Part shown: piece after piece, positions 1-6,302 of the stretch
How the letters are laid out: each line of letters begins with the position of its first letter
How positions within the stretch are numbered: position 1 is the stretch's first letter
Translations under genes and position numbers: made by a program
Assembly: GCA_937901435.1 (NCBI GenBank)
Contig: CALGTJ010000716.1
Span: 1-6,302 of the forward strand
DNA length: 6,302 nucleotides
Reading direction: 5' to 3'
Origin: an uncultured Rhodobacter sp.
Lineage (GTDB): Bacteria > Pseudomonadota > Alphaproteobacteria > Rhodobacterales > Rhodobacteraceae
Notes under the pieces: model-generated
What the model was told of the DNA's origin: nothing
Database searches by the model: none
Seen by the model: only the letters and a program-made list of their open reading frames with translations

Positions 1-549
1 ATCCCGATCGGCAGCTATATCATCGCGACAGAGCCCCTGCCCGCGGCCCTGATGGCCGAACTTTTCCCCACCGACCGCATCGCCAGCGATACCTGCAAGG
101 TCGTCTATTACTATCGCAGCTCTCCTGACGGCACGCGGGTGCTGTTTGGCGGGCGCGTGTCCGCCAATGAGACAAACACGACCATCAGCGGACCAAAGCT
201 GTTTGCCGATATGTGTCGCATCTTCCCGCAGCTTTCCAACTATGGCGTCACTCATTCGTGGATGGGGCGCGTGGCCTATACCTTTGACGAATTGGCCCAC
301 ACGGGCGTTCATGACGGCGTGCATTACGCCATGGGCTACTGTGGGTCTGGCGTGTCCATGGCCAGCTACCTTGGCAAACGGCTGGGGCAAAAGGTCTTGG
401 GCCTGCCCGAGGGGAGGACCGCCTTTGATGGCCTGCAAAACCCCACCCGCCCCTTTTACACCGGAACCCCTTGGTTCTTGCCTGCGACGGTTGCGTGGTA
501 TCGCAGGCAGGATCGTATCCAAACCCAACGCGCCGCCGCATCGGCGTAA
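1..549 (+). CDS. FAD-dependent oxidoreductase, DAO family (PuuB/OrdL-like), C-terminal part
   Basis: The reading frame is open from the first base to the TAA at 547-549 and gives 182 residues; the start and the N-terminal FAD-binding GxGxxG motif lie upstream of the window. What is visible matches the C-terminal half of DAO-family flavoenzymes close to gamma-glutamylputrescine oxidase: an opening GSYIIATEPL segment, LFGGR near residues 48-52 of the visible part, a WMGRVAYTFD strand near 87-96, and the late FAD-contacting glycine motif GYCGSGV near 112-118. A PWFLPA...WYR tail follows, as in many alphaproteobacterial members of this group. Family enzymes oxidise a C-N bond of an amine or amino acid in the cytoplasm, normally producing hydrogen peroxide. 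The neighbouring polyamine-type importer fits an amine substrate, but glycine-, sarcosine- or other amine-oxidising relatives look similar in this region. Family assignment is firm; substrate is unknown. Confidence 0.88.
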   Translation: MPIGSYIIATEPLPAALMAELFPTDRIASDTCKVVYYYRSSPDGTRVLFGGRVSANETNTTISGPKLFADMCRIFPQLSNYGVTHSWMGRVAYTFDELAHTGVHDGVHYAMGYCGSGVSMASYLGKRLGQKVLGLPEGRTAFDGLQNPTRPFYTGTPWFLPATVAWYRRQDRIQTQRAAASA

Positions 550-642
550 CCCATCAAACCGGACGGCCAGGACGCCGCACCGCCCGGAACAATCACAGGC
601 GACACGCCTATCAAGGCAAAACACACAACACGGAGGACCATC
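550..642 (+). other. Intergenic leader before the binding-protein gene
   Basis: This 93-base spacer is the longest gap between plus-strand genes in the window. It ends in a strong ribosome site, GGAGGA at 632-637, five bases before the ATG at 643. A small inverted repeat, AGGCG-ACA-CGCCT, lies at 597-609. A weaker 6-bp pairing (CGGCGT at 542-547 with ACGCCG at 572-577) spans the end of the upstream gene. Neither is followed by a T-run, so neither looks like a terminator. I cannot identify a convincing -35/-10 pair. The spacer may still hold a promoter for the transporter genes, or simply be an internal operon gap. Confidence 0.4.
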
Positions 643-1683
643 ATGAATAAAGTCATTGGCCTAACACTTGCAGCCTCGTTGCTCGGCACCGCCGCCTATG
701 CGCAGGACAAATCCGTCACAATCGCCTCTTGGGGTGGCTCGTACCAAGAGGCGCAAAGCAAGGCCCTGTTCGAACCGGCCTCTGCTGCCACCGGCATCAC
801 TGTCAAACAAGAAACCTATGGCGGCATGTCCGATGTGCGCCTGCAAGTCTCGTCAGGGGCCGTCTCGCTGGATATCGTCGCAAGCGGCTCTGGCTCTGCC
901 GCCAGAGCAGGCGTTGAAGGCCTGCTGGAACCGCTGGATTACTCTGTCATCGACGTCTCGACCTTCTACCCCACTCTGAAATCTGAATTCTGCGTAGGCG
1001 GAGATGTGTTTTCGACCGTCTATGCGTGGAACACCGAAACTTATGGCGACGCAGGCCCACAAAACTGGGCGGATTTCTTTGACACCGAAAAATTCCCCGG
1101 CTCACGCGCCTATCGCAACAAGGTCGCGGGCGCGTTAGAGCCTGCGATGATGGCCCTCGGCGTGGCACCCGAGGATGTCTATGCCGAACTGGATTCTGAG
1201 GACGGGATAGAGCGTGCGCTGGACAAAATCCGCGAGCTCAAACCAGAGATCGACGTTTTCTGGTCCTCTGGCGCGCAGCACGCCCAACTGATGAAGGACG
1301 GCGAGGTTGACATGACCACTGGCTGGAACGGCCGCTTTGACAATGCGGCCAAGGATGGCGCGATGGTCAAATACAGCTTTAACCAGGCGCTGCTGGACTA
1401 TGACTGCTTTGCAATCCCGCTGGGCGCGCCAAACAAAGACGTCGCGATGGAATTCCTCGCCGAGATATCCAAGGCAGAATACCAAGACGATCTGCCCAAA
1501 TACATCACCTACGGCCCAACCAACAAGGCCGCGTTTGATACGGGCGAGATCACTGCCGAAGTCGCCGCTGGCCTGCCATCGTCCCCGGCAAACGCGGCGC
1601 TGCAACTGCCAGTCTCGCTGGAATGGTATGCCAAATGGGAAACCATCGCGGACGAAATGTATCAGGAAATGCTGACAGAGTGA
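643..1683 (+). CDS. Periplasmic substrate-binding protein of a polyamine-type ABC importer (PotD/PotF-like)
   Basis: Encodes a 346-residue extracellular solute-binding protein that would capture the substrate in the periplasm and hand it to the two permeases encoded downstream. Residues 1-20 form a Sec signal peptide: Lys3, a hydrophobic core, then AYA before Gln21, a good signal peptidase I site. There is no lipobox cysteine, so the protein should be soluble. The mature protein begins with the strand VTIASWGGSYQEA (residues 25-37), typical of the PotD-like group, followed by the expected hinge-alternating pattern (DIVASGSG near 77-84, VYAWN near 126-130, FWSSGAQ, YDCFAIP near 253-259). Length is usual for the family. 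The start is set by GGAGGA five bases upstream of the ATG. The mature protein has only two cysteines, Cys117 and Cys255, which could pair. Ligand could be putrescine, spermidine or another small cation; the sequence alone does not decide. Confidence 0.93.
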   Translation: MNKVIGLTLAASLLGTAAYAQDKSVTIASWGGSYQEAQSKALFEPASAATGITVKQETYGGMSDVRLQVSSGAVSLDIVASGSGSAARAGVEGLLEPLDYSVIDVSTFYPTLKSEFCVGGDVFSTVYAWNTETYGDAGPQNWADFFDTEKFPGSRAYRNKVAGALEPAMMALGVAPEDVYAELDSEDGIERALDKIRELKPEIDVFWSSGAQHAQLMKDGEVDMTTGWNGRFDNAAKDGAMVKYSFNQALLDYDCFAIPLGAPNKDVAMEFLAEISKAEYQDDLPKYITYGPTNKAAFDTGEITAEVAAGLPSSPANAALQLPVSLEWYAKWETIADEMYQEMLTE

Positions 1684-1703
1684 TCTGAGCGGTCAAATCC
1701 CAC

Positions 1704-1732
1704 TTCTGCGGGCTGCCGATTGGCCCGCAGAA
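1704..1732 (+). promoter_or_regulatory. Perfect 10-bp intercistronic stem-loop between binding protein and ATPase genes
   Basis: TTCTGCGGGC at 1704-1713 pairs exactly with GCCCGCAGAA at 1723-1732 around a 9-base loop; two further G-T wobble pairs could close part of the loop. No T-run follows, so it is not a standard intrinsic terminator. Its 3' edge lies five bases before the ribosome site of the next gene (1738-1743). In many ABC operons such a structure after the binding-protein gene protects the upstream mRNA from 3' exonucleases and lowers distal expression, giving excess binding protein over ATPase and permease. That role is inferred here; the inverted repeat itself is directly visible. 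Confidence 0.75.
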
Positions 1733-1737
1733 CCAAA

Positions 1738-1743
1738 GAAGGA
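1738..1743 (+). promoter_or_regulatory. Ribosome binding site that fixes the TTG start of the ATPase gene
   Basis: GAAGGA sits seven bases ahead of TTG at 1751. No ATG in frame occurs before the conserved NVTKTYG strand of the ATPase, so this site supports the TTG as the true start. Confidence 0.7.
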
Positions 1744-1750
1744 CGATACA

Positions 1751-2839
1751 TTGACCGAGGGTCTGCCTAACGCTCTGCCAATCACGGTGCGCAATGTCAC
1801 CAAGACCTATGGGTCAGTTCATGCGCTAAATGACGTCTCGCTTGATGTCAAAAGTGGCGAGTTCCTGACCCTTTTGGGCCCCTCAGGATCTGGCAAGACG
1901 ACCCTGTTGATGGTGCTGGCCGGGTTCACCCGACCCGACAACGGCAGTTTGAAGTTTGGCGAGGACGAGGTCATTCGCAAACCGCCCCATCTGCGCGATG
2001 TGGGCATGGTGTTTCAGAATTACGCGCTGTTTCCCCATATGACCGTGGCCGGGAACGTCGGCTACCCCCTGCGCCTGCGCAAGGTTGGCAAGGCAGAGAT
2101 CGCCGAGCGGGTCGAGCGCGCCTTGGAAACCGTGCAACTGGGCGGTTACGGGACGCGACGGATCAGCCAATTGTCCGGCGGGCAAAAACAGCGGGTCGCC
2201 GTGGCCCGCGCGATTGTGTTTGAACCTCGTATCCTGCTGATGGACGAGCCACTGTCCGCGCTGGACAAAAAGCTACGCGACCAGATGCAGATTGAGTTGC
2301 GCAGCCTGCATGAAACGCTGGGGATGACGACGGTCTACGTCACCCACGACCAGCGCGAGGCGTTGACCATGTCGGATCGCATCGCGGTTGTGAACCACGG
2401 CAAGATCATGCAACTGGCCACGCCTCAACAGCTATACGATGTGCCCGCCAACCGCTTTGTGGCGGATTTCATTGGAGATTCCACATTTTTGCCAGTGACC
2501 CGCCAAGGTGATCAGATCCTCTATGCCGGAACACCTCTGAACCATGCCGGCAAGGTGGCCGCGGCCGGAAAACTGGTACTGATGGTGCGACCAGAACGGG
2601 TGCGGCTGGGCGCAAACAACCCCTCTGAGGTGGCGAATACCTTTAACGCGACGGTTACGAATGTGGTTTATCAAGGCGACAGCTATCTGATGTACACGCG
2701 ACTGCCCGATGGCAGCCAGCTTTCACTACGTGGCGGGATCCGGGGGGATATCGTCGCCGACCTGCCCGCCGTGGGTGATGCTGTCACCCTGTCGCTGGAC
2801 GCCGCTGACACGGTTTTGATCGAGGATGAGGATGTCTGA
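1751..2839 (+). CDS. ABC importer ATPase, PotA/spermidine-putrescine type with C-terminal TOBE domain
   Basis: Encodes the 362-residue cytoplasmic ATPase that powers the importer. All nucleotide-binding elements are present and intact: Walker A GPSGSGKT (residues 43-50), Q-loop Gln89 in [12 protein letters not shown], signature LSGGQ (141-145), Walker B ILLMD with catalytic Glu166, D-loop SALD (169-172) and H-loop His199 in YVTHDQ. After about residue 240 comes the C-terminal region typical of PotA/MalK-like subunits, with [10 protein letters not shown] near 278-287 opening a TOBE domain that runs to the end. Length is normal. Translation starts at TTG, supported by GAAGGA seven bases upstream. 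The gene follows the binding-protein gene after 67 bases containing a stem-loop and overlaps the next permease gene. The family assignment is secure; the PotA versus PotG distinction, and the substrate, are not. Confidence 0.95.
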   Translation: MTEGLPNALPITVRNVTKTYGSVHALNDVSLDVKSGEFLTLLGPSGSGKTTLLMVLAGFTRPDNGSLKFGEDEVIRKPPHLRDVGMVFQNYALFPHMTVAGNVGYPLRLRKVGKAEIAERVERALETVQLGGYGTRRISQLSGGQKQRVAVARAIVFEPRILLMDEPLSALDKKLRDQMQIELRSLHETLGMTTVYVTHDQREALTMSDRIAVVNHGKIMQLATPQQLYDVPANRFVADFIGDSTFLPVTRQGDQILYAGTPLNHAGKVAAAGKLVLMVRPERVRLGANNPSEVANTFNATVTNVVYQGDSYLMYTRLPDGSQLSLRGGIRGDIVADLPAVGDAVTLSLDAADTVLIEDEDV

Positions 2840-3731
2840 TCTGTCCCTCACAATCCCACGAGGCAACAGCGAGGGCCTGCGCAGGGACGGGGCGCTGGAA
2901 CGACTCAAGCTGTTCGGCCTCAGCTCACCCGCCCTGCTGATGGTTCTCGTGATCCTCGTGATCCCGGTGGGCTGGCTGTTTTACGTGTCTTTCATCGGGG
3001 CCAACGGGCAGTTTTCGCTGGAAAACTACGAACGGATGATGAAACGCAAATCCTACTACCGGATTTTCGTCACAACCTTTCAGGTCAGCCTATTGACTAC
3101 GGGGCTGTGCATTCTGATCGGCTATCCTTTGGCTTATTTCATGTCGCAACTGCCCAAGCGGCTGGCAAATCTGGCGCTGATCACTGTTCTGGTCCCCTTT
3201 TGGACCTCGCTGCTGGTGCGGACCTATGCGTGGCTGGTGCTCTTGCAAAAACAGGGGCTGGTCAATCAATGGGCGATGTCGCTGGGCCTTTGGGACGAGC
3301 CGATCAAGATGGTGCACAACATGACAGGCACGTTGATCGGAATGGTGCATATCATGCTGCCTTTCCTGATCCTGCCGGTCTACAACGCGATGAAAGCCAT
3401 CGATCACGACTACCTCAAGGCCGCGTCCAATCTGGGTGCAAGCCCGCGACGCGCGTTTTGGACCGTCTTCTTTCCCCTGTCTCTCCCCGGCTTGCTGGCC
3501 GGATCACTGATGGTCTTTGTGCTGTGTCTTGGTTTTTTCGTCACGCCTGCGGTGCTTGGCGGGGGCAAAGTGATCATGGTCTCGATGAAGATCGTCTCTA
3601 ACATCGAACTTTTCGTAAACTGGGGCGCGGCCAGCGCGCTTGGTGTGGTTCTGCTCATGTTGACCACGGCGATCCTTTGGCTGGCGTCGCGTTTCGTTAC
3701 TCTGGGCAAGATGACAGGGGGCGGGCACTGA
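2832..3731 (+). CDS. ABC importer permease, PotB/PotH-like
   Basis: Encodes a 299-residue inner-membrane permease subunit. Six hydrophobic segments can be seen, near residues 33-54, 82-104, 112-137, 166-186, 220-243 and 266-287. The cytoplasmic EAA loop that docks on the ATPase lies before the fifth segment (AASNLGASPRRAFWTVFFPL, about 197-216). The N-terminal extension of about 30 charged residues and the long first periplasmic loop with FSLENYERM are usual for PotB/PotH relatives. Two ATGs compete as start, at 2826 and 2832. I chose 2832 because GAGGA at 2822-2826 lies five bases ahead of it, while 2826 has no suitable site. This gives an 8-base overlap (ATGTCTGA) with the end of the ATPase gene, pointing to translational coupling. 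It would pair with the following permease to form the channel. Confidence 0.93.
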   Translation: MSDLSLTIPRGNSEGLRRDGALERLKLFGLSSPALLMVLVILVIPVGWLFYVSFIGANGQFSLENYERMMKRKSYYRIFVTTFQVSLLTTGLCILIGYPLAYFMSQLPKRLANLALITVLVPFWTSLLVRTYAWLVLLQKQGLVNQWAMSLGLWDEPIKMVHNMTGTLIGMVHIMLPFLILPVYNAMKAIDHDYLKAASNLGASPRRAFWTVFFPLSLPGLLAGSLMVFVLCLGFFVTPAVLGGGKVIMVSMKIVSNIELFVNWGAASALGVVLLMLTTAILWLASRFVTLGKMTGGGH

Positions 3732-4555
3732 TGCTGAAATGGTTCAACAGCCCCGCGTCCGAGACTCAGGTCACCCATGGCCAGCGTCTATGGCTTTATA
3801 TCTTTGCCACCATCATCATGTTGCTCTTGGTGGCACCGACGCTGATCGTGATCCCGATGTCGTTTTCAGATTCGCAATATCTGGAGTTTCCGCCGGAAAG
3901 CTGGTCGCTGCGCTGGTACAGAAACTACTTCGGCTCGCCCGAATGGATGCAGGCAACCGCGACCTCGCTCAAGGCGGCTGTCCTGACGATGCTAGTCGCC
4001 ACCCCCGCCGGAGTCGTTGCCGCCTATGGCCTGCACTGCTCTGGCGTGCGTTTCGTGCGCGCGGCCTATCTGATGCTGATCACCCCGATGATGGTGCCCG
4101 TGGTGCTGGTCGCAATCGGAGCGTTCTACGTCTTTGTCAAAGTGAAACTGCTTTATTCCCTGACAGGTCTGGTGCTGGCCCATAGCGTTCTGGCCTTGCC
4201 GCTAGTGGTGATCGTGACGGGATCAGCGCTGAAAACCTATGACATGAACCAAGAACTCGCCGCGCGCAGTCTGGGCGCGCCGAGATGGAAGGCGTTTCTG
4301 ACCATCACAGTCCCGCAGATCCGCTTTGCCATCGTTACTGCCGCCCTTCTGGCGTTCCTGACCTCCTTCGACGAGGTGGTTGTCGCCATGTTTATTTCCG
4401 GCGGTGATAACCCGACATTGACACGTAACATGTTCAATGCCCTACGTGACCAGATTGATCCGACGATCGCTGCGATTTCGACGATCATGATCATTGTCAC
4501 CTCGCTCATGATGATCCTGGCGCAGGTATTCGGGCGCGGATCTTCGGAGAAGTAA
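3731..4555 (+). CDS. ABC importer permease, PotC/PotI-like
   Basis: Encodes a 274-residue second permease subunit. Hydrophobic segments lie near residues 20-43, 80-101, 108-136, 142-164, 198-220 and 246-266. The EAA loop is QELAARSLGAPRWKAFLTIT (174-193), followed by the TSFDEVVVAMFISG stretch (211-224) that is a hallmark of the PotC/PotI group. The early SFSDSQYLEFPPESWSLRWY region also fits. The ATG at 3731 overlaps the previous stop by one base (TGATG), and AGGGG at 3716-3720 lies ten bases upstream. An in-frame ATG at 3677 would add 18 residues, but they are unlike the family and lie fully inside the preceding gene, so I rejected it. Together with the first permease it should form the membrane heterodimer of a single importer. 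Confidence 0.93.
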   Translation: MLKWFNSPASETQVTHGQRLWLYIFATIIMLLLVAPTLIVIPMSFSDSQYLEFPPESWSLRWYRNYFGSPEWMQATATSLKAAVLTMLVATPAGVVAAYGLHCSGVRFVRAAYLMLITPMMVPVVLVAIGAFYVFVKVKLLYSLTGLVLAHSVLALPLVVIVTGSALKTYDMNQELAARSLGAPRWKAFLTITVPQIRFAIVTAALLAFLTSFDEVVVAMFISGGDNPTLTRNMFNALRDQIDPTIAAISTIMIIVTSLMMILAQVFGRGSSEK

Positions 4556-4556
4556 C

Positions 4557-6173
4557 GTGGAGACATTCGACTATGTGATCGTCGGCGCAGGCTCGGCGGG
4601 GTCTGTCTTGGCGAACCGCCTGTCTGAAAGCGGCAGGTTTCGTGTTCTGTTGCTAGAGGCAGGCGGATCAGACCGCAGCCTCTGGATCCAGATGCCCATC
4701 GGCTATGGCAAGATTTTCCACGATGCGCGGGTCAATTGGAAATACATTACCGAACCCGTGCCCGGTCTCGACAACACTCGCTCTTACTGGCCGCGCGGCA
4801 AGGTTCTGGGCGGGTCCAGTTCGATCAACGCGATGGTCTATGTGCGCGGTCACCCGCGCGATTACGCCGAATGGCAGGCCGTTGCGCCGGGATGGGGCTG
4901 GGACGGGGTCGCGCCAGTTTTCAAACGGATGGAGGATTGGGACGGCCCCAGTGATCCGACACGCGGCACGGGCGGCCCCCTGCCCGTCCATGATGTGACG
5001 CGAGAGGTGCACCCGCTGACCCGCCTCTATCTGACTGCGGCGGATCAGGCAGGCATCCCGACCAACCCCGATTACAACGGCCCTGAGATGGAGGGGGCCA
5101 CCTGCTATCAGATCACCACCAAGGGCGGTTTTCGCGCCTCGACCGCGCGCAGTTATCTAAAGCCCGCCCGAAAGCGTGTTAATCTCGACATCCGCACCCG
5201 CGCTCATGTCACGCGGGTTTTGTTCGAGGGCAGGCGCGCCATTGGCGTTGAGTATCGCCAGAACGGCCAGACCAAGACCGTCGGCGCGCGGGCAGAGGTG
5301 ATTCTGTCGGGCGGGGCGATCAACTCGCCGCAACTGCTGCAACTGTCCGGCATCGGGCCGGGCGGCGTTTTGCAAAACCACGCCATTCCTGTCCTGCATG
5401 AGGCCCCGAATGTGGGCCGCAACCTGCAGGATCATCTGGGCGCAGACAATTATTTCATCTCAAAGGTGCCAAGCCTGAACAAGGACCTGCGCCCCCTGTT
5501 TGGCAAGGTCAAGGCCGCGCTGCACTATGCGCTGCTACGTAAGGGGCCGCTATCGCTGAGCCTCAATCAGGGGGGCGGGTTTGTCAAACTCCACGAAGAC
5601 TCGCAAGGCCCTGACCTGCAACTCTATTTTTCCCCCGTCAGCTATACCCGCGCGCCGGTCGGCGTGCGCCCCTTGATGAACCCTGATCCGTTTCAAGGGT
5701 TTTTGATGGGGTTCAATCCCTGCAAGCCCACGAGCGTTGGCCATTTGCAGATCAAATCCCCGGATCCGATGGTCGCGCCAGACCTGCACCCCAACTATCT
5801 GGACACAGACCACGACCGCGCCATGATGCTGGCGGGCACAAAGCTGATGCGCCACATAGCGGGAATGCCTGCGCTGAACGCAGTGATTGACAGCGAGCTG
5901 CTGCCCGGCACCGACATCCAAAGCGACGAGGCGATTGCCACCTATCTGCGCCAGCATGCATGGACCGTGTTTCACCAATGTTCGACCTGCCGCATGGGGC
6001 AAGATGCGGCCACATCGGTTGTCGATCCCAATCTTCGGGTGCACGGGACAGACAGTTTGCGGGTGGCGGATGCGTCGATTTTTCCAAGCATCCCAAGCGG
6101 AAACACCAATGCCCCTGCGATTATGGTCGGAGAGAAAGCCTCTGACCTTATTCTGCACAGCGCCAAGGGCTAA
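4557..6173 (+). CDS. GMC-family FAD-dependent alcohol dehydrogenase (choline dehydrogenase-like)
   Basis: Encodes a complete 538-residue GMC oxidoreductase, a cytoplasmic flavoenzyme that oxidises an alcohol to an aldehyde (or onward to the acid). The N-terminal Rossmann motif VIVGAGSAG (residues 7-15) and the LLLEAGG ribose-binding strand (31-37) bind FAD. The first GMC signature covers GKVLGGSSSINAMVYVRGHP (81-100) and the second is GAINSPQLLQLSGIG (253-267). The catalytic histidine is His473 in VFHQCSTCRMG, and its partner is an asparagine in SGNTNAPAIM (Asn516 or, more likely, Asn518). Length is typical of bacterial BetA-like enzymes. Translation starts at GTG, with GGAGA at 4546-4550 six bases before it and one base after the permease stop, so it is co-translated with the importer. 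Choline is possible, but the family covers many alcohols and no betaine aldehyde dehydrogenase gene is in view, so I do not assign betA. Confidence 0.93.
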   Translation: METFDYVIVGAGSAGSVLANRLSESGRFRVLLLEAGGSDRSLWIQMPIGYGKIFHDARVNWKYITEPVPGLDNTRSYWPRGKVLGGSSSINAMVYVRGHPRDYAEWQAVAPGWGWDGVAPVFKRMEDWDGPSDPTRGTGGPLPVHDVTREVHPLTRLYLTAADQAGIPTNPDYNGPEMEGATCYQITTKGGFRASTARSYLKPARKRVNLDIRTRAHVTRVLFEGRRAIGVEYRQNGQTKTVGARAEVILSGGAINSPQLLQLSGIGPGGVLQNHAIPVLHEAPNVGRNLQDHLGADNYFISKVPSLNKDLRPLFGKVKAALHYALLRKGPLSLSLNQGGGFVKLHEDSQGPDLQLYFSPVSYTRAPVGVRPLMNPDPFQGFLMGFNPCKPTSVGHLQIKSPDPMVAPDLHPNYLDTDHDRAMMLAGTKLMRHIAGMPALNAVIDSELLPGTDIQSDEAIATYLRQHAWTVFHQCSTCRMGQDAATSVVDPNLRVHGTDSLRVADASIFPSIPSGNTNAPAIMVGEKASDLILHSAKG

Positions 6174-6198
6174 GGCCTAAGGTTGGCACCAGAAAACG

Positions 6199-6222
6199 AA
6201 AAAGCCGCCCAAGGGCAGCTTT
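6199..6222 (-). terminator. Intrinsic terminator for the tRNA-Gly transcript, possibly bidirectional
   Basis: AAAGCCGCCC at 6201-6210 and GGGCAGCTTT at 6213-6222 form a hairpin. Read on the minus strand, the arms pair along their length with one G-U wobble, can close on a CUUG tetraloop, and run into TTTTTCGTTTT, a good intrinsic terminator about 30 bases after the tRNA 3' end. On the plus strand the same position is a C-A mismatch and the nearest long T-run (6230-6234) is displaced by several bases, so it would work less well for the GMC gene. It sits between convergent genes, where a shared terminator is expected. Confidence 0.72.
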
Positions 6223-6250
6223 CGCTTTGTTTTTAAAAAGACCGACCAAT

Positions 6251-6302
6251 TGGAGCGGGCGATGAGATTCGAACTCACGACCCTAACCTTGGCAAGGTTA
6301 TG
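6251..6302 (-). tRNA. tRNA-Gly (anticodon GCC), 3' part; 5' end lies outside the window
   Basis: On the minus strand the last 52 bases of a tRNA can be folded. The anticodon stem TAACC/GGTTA encloses the loop TTGCCAA with anticodon GCC at 6291-6293. A five-base variable region GGGTC follows. The T-stem GTGAG/CTCAT, with one G-U pair, encloses TTCGAAT. The acceptor strand CGCCCGC, discriminator T and an encoded CCA (6251-6253) end the gene. The anticodon and the U discriminator both fit glycine. The D-arm and 5' acceptor strand are beyond the right edge; the latter should read GCGGGCG. It reads GGC/GGT-type glycine codons. The gene converges on the plus-strand operon and is unrelated to it in function. 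Confidence 0.95.

Noticed and set aside
146..646. A 166-codon plus-strand open frame overlapping the DAO gene and the spacer
   Set aside because: It is in a different frame from the clear DAO protein, and its translation is Arg/Pro-rich and typical of an out-of-frame reading of GC-rich DNA.
1135..1605. A 156-codon open frame on the minus strand inside the binding-protein gene
   Set aside because: It is antisense to a well-supported gene, with no ribosome site, neighbours or domain to support it.
1704..1732. The intercistronic stem-loop as an intrinsic terminator
   Set aside because: The stem is followed by CCAAAGAAGG rather than a T-run, and the downstream genes complete the same importer, so full termination would make no sense.
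2826..2831. Earlier ATG for the first permease
   Set aside because: It has no ribosome site of its own; GAGGA at 2822-2826 is correctly spaced only for ATG at 2832. The difference is only two residues.
3677..3730. Upstream ATG giving an 18-residue longer second permease
   Set aside because: The extra residues lie inside the first permease gene and do not resemble the family N-terminus; ATG at 3731 has a ribosome site and a TGATG overlap.
5550..6158. A 202-codon open frame on the minus strand inside the GMC gene
   Set aside because: It is fully antisense to a gene with clear conserved motifs, its protein is rich in Arg, His and Gln with no recognisable domain, and long antisense frames are expected opposite high-GC genes.
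6251..6302. tRNA-Gly 3' end as a possible integration (att) site for a mobile element
   Set aside because: I found no second copy of the tRNA 3' end and no integrase or phage gene in the window, and the adjacent operon looks like native metabolism genes.

Overview
The window looks like ordinary chromosomal DNA from an alphaproteobacterium, most likely a member of the Rhodobacteraceae (roseobacter-like). This rests on the high-GC coding style, strong GGAGG-type ribosome sites, the protein family variants present and a CCA-encoding tRNA-Gly. The taxon is an inference, because no marker gene settles it.

Layout, left to right. Positions 1-549 (+) hold the C-terminal part of an FAD-dependent amine/amino-acid oxidoreductase of the DAO family (PuuB/OrdL-like), whose start lies outside the window. 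After 93 bases comes a complete polyamine-type ABC importer: periplasmic binding protein (643-1683), PotA-type ATPase (1751-2839, TTG start), and two PotB/H- and PotC/I-type permeases (2832-3731 and 3731-4555). One base later begins a full-length GMC-family flavoprotein dehydrogenase related to choline dehydrogenase (4557-6173, GTG start). A stem-loop with a run of T residues (about 6199-6222) separates this plus-strand cluster from a convergent tRNA-Gly(GCC), of which only the 3' 52 bases are present (6251-6302, minus strand).

The importer and the GMC enzyme are tightly packed and very probably one transcript; the DAO gene may belong to it too. The simplest reading is an uptake-and-oxidation module. 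The binding protein delivers a small cationic or amine-containing solute to the permease/ATPase complex. Inside the cell, two flavoenzymes of unrelated fold can oxidise a C-N bond (DAO) and an alcohol (GMC). The substrate cannot be read from the sequence. Polyamines, gamma-glutamyl-polyamines, choline-like compounds and amino alcohols are all compatible.

I see no mobile element, CRISPR array, phage gene or broken gene. Nothing here amounts to a clearly new biological system. The points most worth a second look are a perfect 10-bp stem-loop sitting directly against the ribosome site of the TTG-started ATPase gene, the pairing of two flavoenzymes with one importer, and the strand-asymmetric terminator next to the tRNA.
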